Positions 30,827-39,795 of a DNA stretch of 64,000 nucleotides are shown here, piece after piece. Under the pieces are notes generated by a model. That model made no database searches. It had not been told where the DNA came from and saw only the letters and a list, made by a program, of their open reading frames with translations. This DNA is from Prosthecobacter sp. GTDB lineage: Bacteria; Verrucomicrobiota; Verrucomicrobiia; Verrucomicrobiales; Verrucomicrobiaceae. The stretch is from assembly GCF_020439865.1 (NCBI RefSeq), contig NZ_JAGRPF010000006.1, forward strand, positions 37,153 to 101,152, read 5' to 3'. The stretch's first letter is position 1, and each line of letters starts with the position of its first letter. The translations under genes were made by a program, and so were the position numbers.

Positions 30827-33800
30827 AATACCACTCAACTCTCGCGGATCATCAAGACGCGGCGCAAGGGCATGGCGCTCATCATGGTCATTACCACAGT
30901 GGCCCTCATGGCCATCCTGATGGTGGCCATTTTCTCGATTACCCAGTCGGAATACAAATCCACCACCAGCTTTGTTTCTGGCCGTTCCGCCAAGCAGTTG
31001 GGGGATGAGGCAGTCGCCATCGTTCAGGCGCAGATCCAAAACGGACACTACGATCCCGTTGGGAATCCAAAGGAGTATACCGCCGCTGCAAAAGCGTTTC
31101 ACGCCACCCAGCCAGGCATGGTGCGTGTTTACAACGCCGACGGCACCTTCCGCACGGCCTACAAATTGTTTTCCAGCTCGAAGATGAAGGCGAACGGGTC
31201 GGGAGCAGCTGGCGAGGCGGCTCTTCTGACAGAAGATCAGGCTCCCACGGACTGGAAGAACTACCCGGCGCGTTATGTTGACCTCAATGAACCGGTGGTG
31301 CGCATGGGGCTGCAGTCTGGCACTGCGGCCGTTTATTTCCCCGTCATTGATCCGCGTGCGAACTGGAATTATCAGGGATCACAAACCTCCCAAGGTGATC
31401 AGGTGGAAGGTTTCTCGTATAGCGAGAAGACAGAGGGTGGTGTCAGCTATGCCAGCGATGTGGTGCTGCCGTCGGAGGCCGCTGGAAATCCTGCGAGATT
31501 GCGCCTGCCCATGCCGGTGGAGTGGATGTATCTGTTGCAGGATGGATCGACTGGCACTTTGGACGCCAACAACACCTTCCAGGGAGCCGGGGGTGCGATT
31601 CCCTCGGTGGACAATCCCATCGTTGGCCGCATCGCCTTCTGGACGGACGACGAGTCTTGCAAAGTCAATATCAACACCGCTTCGGAGCCCACGTACATGG
31701 GGACTCCCTTCTACTACCATGATCGGGACCGTCATTGGGCGCATTACCCTGCCGCCAGTGGCGAGTATCAGCGTTATCCTGGCCATCCTGCCACGGTCGC
31801 TTTGAGCGCGGTGCTGGCTCCCAACATTGATCTGGATCCGTTCAGTACCGTTTCGAAAATGAGCCAGTCTGATGTCCTGGACATCAAAGAGTACATTTAC
31901 GACATGGCCCCGAAACTCGCCCGTGGCGGTTCGCGCGCCGGTACGCTGCCGTTTGTCTTGGATGATTTTTCCAGCAGCTACGGCGAAAGCAACGTCTCGA
32001 CCCTGGTCGACGCGAGCGCTGTTCGCACGGAACGGCTTTATGCCAGCGTTGATGAAATGATTTTCAAAGATCGTGATTTCTCCCAGCAGAATGGCCGTGC
32101 GCCCGCCAGATATCCGATGCCGGGGATGGCGAACCGCGACCTGTTCAGCCGCCAGACTCTCGAACGTTCCCGTTTCTTCCTCACCGCCCACAGTCGGGCG
32201 CCGGAGTTCACCATGTTCGGTCTGCCGCGTGTCTGCATGTGGCCGGTGGATGCTGATGAAAGTCCCAACAATCCCCGTCGCACGACTTTTGACAACATTA
32301 TCGCGCTGTGTTCCTCCATGCGTGGTTCCACCGGCAGCAGCACGTCCGTGGCGAAGAGCTACATCTTCCGTCGCTCCCAGGCCCATCATCCTACTCACGA
32401 TGTTAATGGTCAGGGAACCAGCAGCGATTCCAGCCTGCGCTTGGAGGATCCGCACGGCGGCCTGAAGCGAAACAGCAGGCTCCTCGAATATCTGGCTACC
32501 CAGATGTCGGAACTCACCTGGCCAAAGCTGGACTCGACAGGCGGAAATTCCACGAACTTCAGTGCCAAGTATGGCAGCGACAACGTTAACCAGCTGGCCA
32601 TTCAGTTCTTTGACTACATTCGCTGCACCAACCTGTATGATGGTGTTCTGGCCCGCGGCAATGATGGCCGTGCCGGCTACAATGTGGCCAATGGCAACGC
32701 CTATGGCGGCACGCAGCGTTACGTTCTCCGCGATGGTGTCCGTAAGCAGTTCTATACTTACACCGAACCACGCCTCACGCCGCCCGCCCGTGCCATCCAA
32801 GGCAATCAAAACAACAGGGACATCAGTGACAATGCGGGGGTCATGCCGGGGCATGGCCAGGTGACTCCGGCTGTCTGGACTGCCAAAAATGGCAACACCT
32901 ACCGTGGTTTTGGCCGCAGCTTTACCTTGTCAGAGGTCGGGCTCCAGTTCATCTGCACGGCGGATGGCTTGAACGACCAATTCGCCCTGGAGTTTGGTCC
33001 GGGCAAAGTCAAGAGCGGGGGTGGCTCCGCTCCTCGGGTGGACCCCTCCTTTGATATCATCAGCGGCAACATTGGCCAAGGACAGGAATCCAACTGGGTG
33101 GTCGCTTATCCTGGAATGACCCCGCCGCCCATCTACACCTCGCAGAATGGGGACAAGTCCGCACGCTGGTACTCCAACTTCCCCCCCTATCCCACCCCGG
33201 GTAGATATGGCGATGTGGTCGATTCAACTCACCCGGAGTGGCACCCGTCCAAGCATCCGGGTTACGACCCCGCCAACTGGAACATGACTTTGAAGCAGGA
33301 CACCCCGCTTACAACATCACAAAAACGAGTTCAGGCCATCTTTCTCATGGAGGCTTTCTGCCCCAGCTTGGGCTGGACGAAGTTTTTCCCCGAGTGGACC
33401 ATCCGCCTGAACGGAGCCTACATCAGCAACATTATGCTGGGAGGAGAGCGCCTGTTTGAAACCTCGGGCGATGTGATCCTCAAGTCCGATGGAAATATCT
33501 TCGAGGTTGGTAACGTCCACTCCGTGGGCGGGCACTCAGGTCCTGCTGGATTTGCCGGTGGCAGGCACGGCCGCGGTGAGGGGCTGCTCCTTGACGACAC
33601 GGGGTACAGCAGCAACAACCCCTCAGGACACAACACGCTGAACACCTTCGGGCTGACGAGCAAGTTTTTCACAGTGGACCGCGCCCAGAACATGAAGGTG
33701 ACCTTCCCCTCGGGGCCGCTGAAGATCGACCTCTACGACACCCACTTCTGGGAGAGTGTGAAGGACACTCCCGTTCAGACCTTCTATGTCAACTTGTCCA

Positions 33801-35734
33801 CCGCCTCCACGACTTCGGTTCCTACCCCGGGGCTCGTGGGCGCCTACGACAATCCTGGAAGTGGAGTCTACCCCTACTTGAATATTTCCGAGGACAAATT
33901 TGGCCGGAAGACCTATACCCGTTCGCGCCAAGGGCCGCATTATTGGGTGTACAACAACCGCGGCTGCATTGGACAGATGGTCGGTGCCGTGAACCCGAAT
34001 TATCCTGATGGCGGACTCTATCTTTTTGGCCCGAATCCAGTGGACGCCAACGGTCCGCAATCCCGACTCAGTCAGGCGCTGAAGGGCCGGTTGGACACCA
34101 CCGCCGCGGCATTCCAAGAGCCGTTGGGCGCCGCTGAGCAACCTTTCGGGATCATTCCAGATGCAGTGAGTGATGTGACCCGCACATTCGTGCCCACCAT
34201 GGGGGACTACCGGATCGTCGCGGTCGCGCCCAATAATGCGCCCACCACTTACTGGAATCCGCACCCCGGATGGACCACCGGCAGCACCAGCCTGCGGCAA
34301 ATCCACAGCTTCACGAATTACGACGGACACACCGTGCCTGGGCAGCGGCTCGCTGTGCCACCGACGACCACGGGTAATTTTGGCACCGCGAACACGAGTC
34401 TTCAGCTGGTGCAGGGAGCGCTTTACAATGTGGACGCCAACAACAACACCATCCAGCCCACTTCCGGCAGCTACAACTTCAGACAACCCGACCTGCCGGG
34501 GGATACCAACTGGGCCAAGGCCGCACAAAGCTTTGGAGATTTCGACACCGGTCTCTCGAATGCCCGTGAGGGCCCCTACATCAACAAGCCGGATGAAGGC
34601 AACTACTATGCCGGCTACGATACTCGCTTCAGTACGACGAAATACTACCGGTCCGGTTACTTCTACAATACTTGGAGAAACACAGATGACTGGCGCAGCG
34701 GCGTGTACATGACGCCGAATCGCCTGATCAGTTCGCCGGTGCTCTTTGGCTCCATGCCGACGCAGGTCTGGAAGGGGGGCAATATCCCCGCCTCCGCCTC
34801 TCCTGCCACCACCGACTACAAGCCCTGGCAGACGCTGCTGTTCCGGCCGCACACAGACTATCCCTCGGTGACCAACAGCAAGTCCAAGCACCCAGGCGAG
34901 TACAATCCCAAAGATCACCTCCTGCTGGACATGTTTTTCATGCCGGTCGTGGAGCCCTACGCGATCAGCGAGCCCCTCTCCGTGGCTGGCCGTGTGAACA
35001 TGAACTATCAGATCATGCCCTTCACCCACATCACCCGTGCCACCGGCATGCATGCCGTGATGAAAGGGGAGTTCATCACCGCCGTCCCGCTTCAGCACGT
35101 CACCAAGGCCAAGGCGTTCAAGCCTACCAACGGCGGTTCGGTCTGGGACAACTTCCTGAATGAGAAGGACGATGGCATCTACTGGCACAGGCCCATCGAT
35201 GTGGAGGAAACGCTCCGTCAGTTCGATGAGAGGTTTGCCAGCAACAGCGGGGTCAACGTCAACTCCCGTGGTCTTTTCCGCACTCCGGGTCAGATATGCG
35301 AACTTTATCTGATCCCTGAATCCCGGACCGGTACGCTGACCGTCAACCCCACGAAACCCATGACCAGTCCGGCCACTCGTAAGACCCAGATGGCCAGCTT
35401 CTGGGAAAAGCATCGCGTTACGGGGGACAACGTCCGCGAGCGCCCCTATTCAAATCTCTACAGCCGGCTCACGACCCGCAGCAACACCTTCCGCGTCCAT
35501 GTGCGCGCCCAGGTGCTGCGCAAGGCCCGGTCCACTTCACCAACGAAGTTCGATCCTGCCAAGGATGCTGTGCTCAGCGAGTATCGGGGTTCCACCCTGA
35601 TTGAGCGGTATATCGACCCCAACGATACGGCCAGCATCCCTGATTACGCCCTGTCCGGCTCCCCGCTGAGTGAGACGCCGCTGGAGTCGTTCTACCGCTT
35701 CCGTGCCCTCGAAACCAAGCGCTTCAGTCCGTAA
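30824..35734 (+). CDS. Verru_Chthon cassette protein A, a giant GspK/PilX-like pseudopilin
   Basis: 1,636 residues. The N-terminus RRKG|MALIMVITTVALMAIL is a prepilin-type leader after a basic stretch, with predicted cleavage after Gly16. Position +5 is Met instead of Glu, which is the hallmark of GspK, the T2SS tip pseudopilin. At residues about 272-285, FWTDDESCKVNINTAS matches the GspK segment DExxKxNxNTA. The remainder is a very large soluble region rich in Tyr, Gly and Pro, far longer than ordinary GspK (about 300 residues). Order and orientation with B, C and D match the Verru_Chthon cassette known from Verrucomicrobium and Chthoniobacter. It probably forms the distal part of a pseudopilus and may contact the exported giant protein. 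The long C-terminal region has no function I recognise. Confidence 0.82.
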   Translation: MNTTQLSRIIKTRRKGMALIMVITTVALMAILMVAIFSITQSEYKSTTSFVSGRSAKQLGDEAVAIVQAQIQNGHYDPVGNPKEYTAAAKAFHATQPGMVRVYNADGTFRTAYKLFSSSKMKANGSGAAGEAALLTEDQAPTDWKNYPARYVDLNEPVVRMGLQSGTAAVYFPVIDPRANWNYQGSQTSQGDQVEGFSYSEKTEGGVSYASDVVLPSEAAGNPARLRLPMPVEWMYLLQDGSTGTLDANNTFQGAGGAIPSVDNPIVGRIAFWTDDESCKVNINTASEPTYMGTPFYYHDRDRHWAHYPAASGEYQRYPGHPATVALSAVLAPNIDLDPFSTVSKMSQSDVLDIKEYIYDMAPKLARGGSRAGTLPFVLDDFSSSYGESNVSTLVDASAVRTERLYASVDEMIFKDRDFSQQNGRAPARYPMPGMANRDLFSRQTLERSRFFLTAHSRAPEFTMFGLPRVCMWPVDADESPNNPRRTTFDNIIALCSSMRGSTGSSTSVAKSYIFRRSQAHHPTHDVNGQGTSSDSSLRLEDPHGGLKRNSRLLEYLATQMSELTWPKLDSTGGNSTNFSAKYGSDNVNQLAIQFFDYIRCTNLYDGVLARGNDGRAGYNVANGNAYGGTQRYVLRDGVRKQFYTYTEPRLTPPARAIQGNQNNRDISDNAGVMPGHGQVTPAVWTAKNGNTYRGFGRSFTLSEVGLQFICTADGLNDQFALEFGPGKVKSGGGSAPRVDPSFDIISGNIGQGQESNWVVAYPGMTPPPIYTSQNGDKSARWYSNFPPYPTPGRYGDVVDSTHPEWHPSKHPGYDPANWNMTLKQDTPLTTSQKRVQAIFLMEAFCPSLGWTKFFPEWTIRLNGAYISNIMLGGERLFETSGDVILKSDGNIFEVGNVHSVGGHSGPAGFAGGRHGRGEGLLLDDTGYSSNNPSGHNTLNTFGLTSKFFTVDRAQNMKVTFPSGPLKIDLYDTHFWESVKDTPVQTFYVNLSTASTTSVPTPGLVGAYDNPGSGVYPYLNISEDKFGRKTYTRSRQGPHYWVYNNRGCIGQMVGAVNPNYPDGGLYLFGPNPVDANGPQSRLSQALKGRLDTTAAAFQEPLGAAEQPFGIIPDAVSDVTRTFVPTMGDYRIVAVAPNNAPTTYWNPHPGWTTGSTSLRQIHSFTNYDGHTVPGQRLAVPPTTTGNFGTANTSLQLVQGALYNVDANNNTIQPTSGSYNFRQPDLPGDTNWAKAAQSFGDFDTGLSNAREGPYINKPDEGNYYAGYDTRFSTTKYYRSGYFYNTWRNTDDWRSGVYMTPNRLISSPVLFGSMPTQVWKGGNIPASASPATTDYKPWQTLLFRPHTDYPSVTNSKSKHPGEYNPKDHLLLDMFFMPVVEPYAISEPLSVAGRVNMNYQIMPFTHITRATGMHAVMKGEFITAVPLQHVTKAKAFKPTNGGSVWDNFLNEKDDGIYWHRPIDVEETLRQFDERFASNSGVNVNSRGLFRTPGQICELYLIPESRTGTLTVNPTKPMTSPATRKTQMASFWEKHRVTGDNVRERPYSNLYSRLTTRSNTFRVHVRAQVLRKARSTSPTKFDPAKDAVLSEYRGSTLIERYIDPNDTASIPDYALSGSPLSETPLESFYRFRALETKRFSP

Positions 35735-35739
35735 CCTCC

Positions 35740-36231
35740 ATGAATACCGGCATGAAATCCTCCCCCCCTGCTTCCGCCCCCGGGTTCTCTCTGGTGGAGG
35801 TCACATTGGCCGTGGCCATTGCGGCCCTGGCCATCATCACCTTTCTCGGCCTGCTGCCCCAAGGGCTCGAGATCTCAAGGAAGACGGCTCAGTTGACGTT
35901 GTACAGCAATGTCTTGGAGCAGATCGTGCGGGACATCGACAACGCCTCTTGGGACACTCTGCCCACGGGGAACAACGAGCGTCGTTTCTTTGATGACCAG
36001 GGGGTGGAGGTGACCTCGGCTTCGGACCGCATCTCAATCGTGGCGCAGATGGACTTTTCCCAGACCACCAGTCTCTCGTCCGCCAACGACCAGCAGCGTT
36101 TCCTCAAGAGGGTGGTGGTCAATCTGGCCACCACACCCAACGCCACCTATGAATTCACTCCGAGCGCAAAGAACTTCTCGTACTCCAGTTTTCATCACCT
36201 GGTTTCCAAGTCGCGCTCCGCAACCCCCTGA
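35740..36231 (+). CDS. Verru_Chthon cassette protein B, GspI/PilV-like minor pseudopilin
   Basis: 163 residues. APG|FSLVEVTLAVAIAALAII has a canonical class III cleavage site after Gly15 and Glu at +5, followed by the hydrophobic helix and a small globular region. Size and N-terminal motif resemble GspI/PilV. It begins 5 bp after gene A stops, so it is translated from the same message. Its predicted place is the minor pseudopilin tip, next to the K-like protein A. A second Met at residue 5 is an alternative start; the first is kept because both give the same mature protein. Confidence 0.82.
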   Translation: MNTGMKSSPPASAPGFSLVEVTLAVAIAALAIITFLGLLPQGLEISRKTAQLTLYSNVLEQIVRDIDNASWDTLPTGNNERRFFDDQGVEVTSASDRISIVAQMDFSQTTSLSSANDQQRFLKRVVVNLATTPNATYEFTPSAKNFSYSSFHHLVSKSRSATP

Positions 36232-36236
36232 CCGTC

Positions 36237-37469
36237 ATGTGTCTGCCATTTGCTTCACGTTTGCCGCACCGGCTCAACAGCCGTAGGGCTTCTGCCTTCA
36301 CGCTCATCGAGCTGTTGGTTTCCATGACCTTCCTCGTCATCCTCATGCTGGTGGTGACCCAGGTCATCGGGATCGTTCAGCGCACTTGGGTGCGCTCCAA
36401 TTCGCGTGTTTCCCAGTTTCGTGAGGCCCGCACCTCCTTTGATGTGGTAACCCGCACTCTCACGCAGGCCACGTTGAACACTTACTGGATGAACGATTTC
36501 GACGTGCTGAGTTCGGATTCGATCGGGCAGAGTCGCTCCAAGGCAAAAAGCTATGTCAGGCAGTCCGAACTGCAGTTCATCTGCGGTCCTACGCCGACGG
36601 TGCTCACCCAGGCGGCGTCCAATAAATCAAATTATCCAGGCCATGCGGTGTTTTTCCAGGCGCCGCTGGGTGTCACCAAACTCGTGACGGTTTCGGCCAC
36701 TTCCACGACTGAAGCGAGCACGGAGAACTTGGTCAATCTCATGTGCGGTCGTGGATATTTTGTGGAATGGGGCACGGACGCCTCCTTCCGTCCCGCGTTT
36801 TTGGATAGTTTGAACACCGTGCCGCTGCGCTCACGTTTGCGGCTCATGGAGTTCAGTCCCACGGCTGAGATGAACAAAATCTATGCCGAGGTCAATCGTC
36901 CGCTCGTGGACAACACCACCGGCACCAACAATGGGAAGAAATGGTACAACACCGAGGTGTTCAGCTCCAACAACATCATCTCTTCCAATGAAACGGCACA
37001 GAGCCGTGCGTTCACCCGTCCCGTCGCGGAGAACATTCTGGCCCTCATCATCTCTCCGCAGAATGAAAAGCAGCTCAAGACAAGCGGCGGAAGCACGACA
37101 CCGCTCTATGCGATCGCACCCAACTATATCTGGGACTCGACCCTGACTTCGCAGCCAGGGAGCTCGGCCTCAACCTCCAATCCGCAGGGGACCCAGCACC
37201 TGCTGCCGCCGCAGCTCAAGGTCACCATGATCGCATTGGACCAGGCAAGTGGTGAGTATCTCGCGCGTGAGGAAAACAACGAGATGCGCGAGGCTCTCCT
37301 CAGTCAGGTTGCCGGTTTGTTTACAACTGCCAGCAAATTTCAGGCCGACCTCAGGGGGGACAATGACGACAAACTGGGAGGGCTGGAGGGGGCGCTGGTT
37401 GCCAACAAACTGAACTACCGTATCTTCACCACGACGATTTCCCTGAAGCAGTCGCGCTGGAGCCTCTAA
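36237..37469 (+). CDS. Verru_Chthon cassette protein C, GspJ/PilW-like pseudopilin
   Basis: 410 residues. RASA|FTLIELLVSMTFLVILMLVV carries Glu at +5 but Ala rather than Gly at -1, so cleavage by a standard prepilin peptidase would be non-canonical. The soluble domain is longer than typical GspJ (about 200 residues). QVIGIVQRTWVRSNSRVSQF after the helix is typical of PilW/GspJ-like proteins. It starts 5 bp after gene B. It is predicted to be part of the tip complex with A, B and D. Confidence 0.8.
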   Translation: MCLPFASRLPHRLNSRRASAFTLIELLVSMTFLVILMLVVTQVIGIVQRTWVRSNSRVSQFREARTSFDVVTRTLTQATLNTYWMNDFDVLSSDSIGQSRSKAKSYVRQSELQFICGPTPTVLTQAASNKSNYPGHAVFFQAPLGVTKLVTVSATSTTEASTENLVNLMCGRGYFVEWGTDASFRPAFLDSLNTVPLRSRLRLMEFSPTAEMNKIYAEVNRPLVDNTTGTNNGKKWYNTEVFSSNNIISSNETAQSRAFTRPVAENILALIISPQNEKQLKTSGGSTTPLYAIAPNYIWDSTLTSQPGSSASTSNPQGTQHLLPPQLKVTMIALDQASGEYLAREENNEMREALLSQVAGLFTTASKFQADLRGDNDDKLGGLEGALVANKLNYRIFTTTISLKQSRWSL

Positions 37470-37502
37470 GCTGCGTTTCGAAACCTCGCACACCTCTCCA
37501 CC

Positions 37503-38213
37503 ATGAATCCACTCGCTTTGTCTCACCGCCGTCAGGTGCGTGCTTCCGCGTTTACATTGATCGAGATGCTGGTCGTGATCACCATCATCGTGCTGCTTCT
37601 GGCCTTCTCGACCCCCGCCTTGATGCGCACCATGCAGGCATCCAAGCTGGCGTCCGCAGGTGATTCGCTGATGGGGGCGATTTCAGAGGCTCAGCAAATC
37701 GCCTTTGCGCAAAACCTCCCGGTCGAAATGCGCTTTTTCAAGTTTGCTGAGGGGATGGAAACGGAGAAGAATTTTCATTCCTACCAGTCGTTCAAGGTCA
37801 CCGAGAATTTCAAAGCGGATGGAACCGTTGAGGAGAAGCTTGTTCCGGTGAACAACCTGGCTCGTCTGCCGGATAGCGTGATTGTGGTGCCTGATGTAAG
37901 CTTGTCCCCCATTCTTTCGAGCGGAGGGCAGGATTTCGAGGATGAACGTGATGGGACCAGCAACGGTTATTCGGGGGTGAACGGTGCTCGTTACAATGCG
38001 CTTCGCTTCATGCCCGACGGATCCTGTCGCTCTGTAGGCACCACCACGGGCGGCCTGGCGACCCTCAGCTTCAGCACTCTACCGCAAAGCTTTCTGACCG
38101 TCACCACAGAGAGTGGTCAGGCCGTCAAAGTCGAGAATCTCCCCAAGAATTTCTACACCATTCAGATCGACCCTTTTACGGGCAAGGCGCGGAGCTACAA
38201 GCCGGGATTTTAA
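37503..38213 (+). CDS. Verru_Chthon cassette protein D, GspH/FimT-like pseudopilin
   Basis: 236 residues. RASA|FTLIEMLVVITIIVLLLAF has the prepilin helix with Glu at +5 and, as in protein C, Ala at -1. The following text (LASAGDSLMGAISEAQQIAFAQNLPVEM, read in parts) matches the GspH/FimT pattern, where residues after the helix are SARxxAxxxN-like. It begins 33 bp after gene C and ends the cassette. The identical RASAFTLIE text in C and D suggests a shared processing enzyme or recent relatedness. Confidence 0.82.
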   Translation: MNPLALSHRRQVRASAFTLIEMLVVITIIVLLLAFSTPALMRTMQASKLASAGDSLMGAISEAQQIAFAQNLPVEMRFFKFAEGMETEKNFHSYQSFKVTENFKADGTVEEKLVPVNNLARLPDSVIVVPDVSLSPILSSGGQDFEDERDGTSNGYSGVNGARYNALRFMPDGSCRSVGTTTGGLATLSFSTLPQSFLTVTTESGQAVKVENLPKNFYTIQIDPFTGKARSYKPGF

Positions 38214-38296
38214 TTCCTTGCTTGCAGGGGCCGGTCGGGTTTTCACAATCGCCAAATTTCCGCATGACAGCCGCCTGATCGCCGCTTGAATGGCGC

Positions 38297-39754
38297 ATGG
38301 GTGATCTGCCTTCTCTCGCATTAAGTTTCGACGACGTTCTTGTCCTTCCCGGACTGAGTCAGGTGTTGCCTGGCGACGTCAATGTTTCCACCAAACTGGC
38401 CTCCATTGGCCTGAATGTGCCGATTCTATCCTCGGCCATGGACACCGTGACGGAGTCCGAACTCGCCATCGCCCTTGCTCGCGAAGGCGGTCTCGGCGTC
38501 ATTCACCGCAACTGCCCCATCGACCAGCAGGCGGAGCATGTGGCCCGTGTGAAGCGTTCGGAGAACACCGTCATTCAGCAGCCACACTGTGTGTCGCCTG
38601 AAACACGTCTCGGCGAAGTGCAGCGGCTCATGCACGAAAAGGGCGTCAGCGGTTTCCCTGTGGTGGACGCGCAGGGCAAACTCGCAGGCATGGTCACCAG
38701 CCGTGACATGTGGTACATCGAAGACGAATCCACTCCGGTCTCGGCCATCATGACGCCACGGGAAAGGCTCTCCACCGGCACACCGCAGACCAGTTTCGAG
38801 GACGCACTCAAGATTCTCTACACGCACCGCATTGAAAAGCTTCCGCTGGTGGACACCAACGGTCAGCTGGCTGGCTTGATCACCAAGCAGGACATCGTGA
38901 AGCGCCAGATGTTCACCAATGCCGCCAAAGACGCCAACGGTCAGCTCCGGATTGGGGCCGCTGTCGGTGTGGGTGAAGACTGCGTGGATCGTGGTCTCGC
39001 CATGCAGGCTGCGGGAGCGGATGCCGTCTTCATCGACGCCGCCACCGGGCACACCAGTCGTGTGATGCAGGTCATTGCCCGCTTGCGCGAGAACCTCGGC
39101 TCCAGCATCCCCATCGTCGCCGGCAACGTCGTCACCGCCGATGGTGCACGTGACTTGGTCAAGGCGGGAGCTTCAGCAATCAAAGTCGGTGTTGGCCCCG
39201 GTTCCATCTGCACCACGCGAATCATTTCCGGTGTCGGCATGCCGCAGTTCACAGCGGTGCAGGAAGTCGCTGAGGTTTGTCGAGCGGCCGGGGTCACCGT
39301 CATCGCCGATGGTGGAATCCGCTACTCTGGAGATATCGTCAAGGCACTCGCTGCAGGAGCTGATTTCGTCATGCTCGGCTCGTTGCTCGCCGGTACCGCC
39401 GAGAGTCCGGGCAATATGGTCAAATGGCAGGGGCGCACCTTCAAGGAATACCGTGGCATGGGCAGCCTCAAGGCCATGCGCAAGGGTGCGGGCGACCGTT
39501 ATGGTCAGAACTCCTCTGGCAAACTGGTGCCCGAAGGCGTCGAAGCGCGTGTGCCTTACAAGGGACCGCTTGCGGACGTCGTCTTCCAGCTCATTGGCGG
39601 TCTTCGTTCCGGCATGGGTTACGTTGGTGCCAACACCCTTGAGGAACTCCGCACCAAGGCTCGTTTCGTTCGCATCACGGCCGGCGGCCTCAAAGAAAGC
39701 CATCCTCACGACGTCGTCATCACTGAGGAGCCGGTCAATTACGAGCCTCATTGA
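38297..39754 (+). CDS. guaB: Inosine-5'-monophosphate dehydrogenase
   Basis: 485 residues, the normal length. It oxidises IMP to XMP with NAD+, the first committed step to GMP. The catalytic loop [10 protein letters not shown] has its Cys at residue 305. Two CBS domains occupy about residues 95-205. The flap motif GAGDRYGQ and the phosphate-binding segments [11 protein letters not shown] and GSLLAGT are present. The segment usually written DTAHGHS reads DAATGHTS here. The start ATG at 38297 is followed by the normal N-terminal [11 protein letters not shown]. The gene comes 83 bp after the cassette and directly precedes guaA, so the two steps of GMP synthesis are paired. Confidence 0.97.
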   Translation: MGDLPSLALSFDDVLVLPGLSQVLPGDVNVSTKLASIGLNVPILSSAMDTVTESELAIALAREGGLGVIHRNCPIDQQAEHVARVKRSENTVIQQPHCVSPETRLGEVQRLMHEKGVSGFPVVDAQGKLAGMVTSRDMWYIEDESTPVSAIMTPRERLSTGTPQTSFEDALKILYTHRIEKLPLVDTNGQLAGLITKQDIVKRQMFTNAAKDANGQLRIGAAVGVGEDCVDRGLAMQAAGADAVFIDAATGHTSRVMQVIARLRENLGSSIPIVAGNVVTADGARDLVKAGASAIKVGVGPGSICTTRIISGVGMPQFTAVQEVAEVCRAAGVTVIADGGIRYSGDIVKALAAGADFVMLGSLLAGTAESPGNMVKWQGRTFKEYRGMGSLKAMRKGAGDRYGQNSSGKLVPEGVEARVPYKGPLADVVFQLIGGLRSGMGYVGANTLEELRTKARFVRITAGGLKESHPHDVVITEEPVNYEPH

Positions 39755-39765
39755 TTCCGGCGTCG

Positions 39766-39790
39766 TTCGTCATTTCGCATTCGTCATTTC
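39766..39790 (+). repeat. Tandem TTCGTCATTTC repeat before guaA
   Basis: TTCGTCATTTC occurs at 39766-39776 and again at 39780-39790, a 14-bp period, ending 5 bp before the guaA start codon. CATTCGTCATT recurs at 44093-44103, just before the RraA-like gene start at 44110. Confidence 0.6.
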
Positions 39791-39795
39791 CTTCC

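Noticed and set aside
33623..35413. 596-codon antisense frame opposite cassette gene A
   Set aside because: It is the shadow of the A gene. The translation has no recognisable domain, whereas the + strand has a prepilin signal and GspK-like text.
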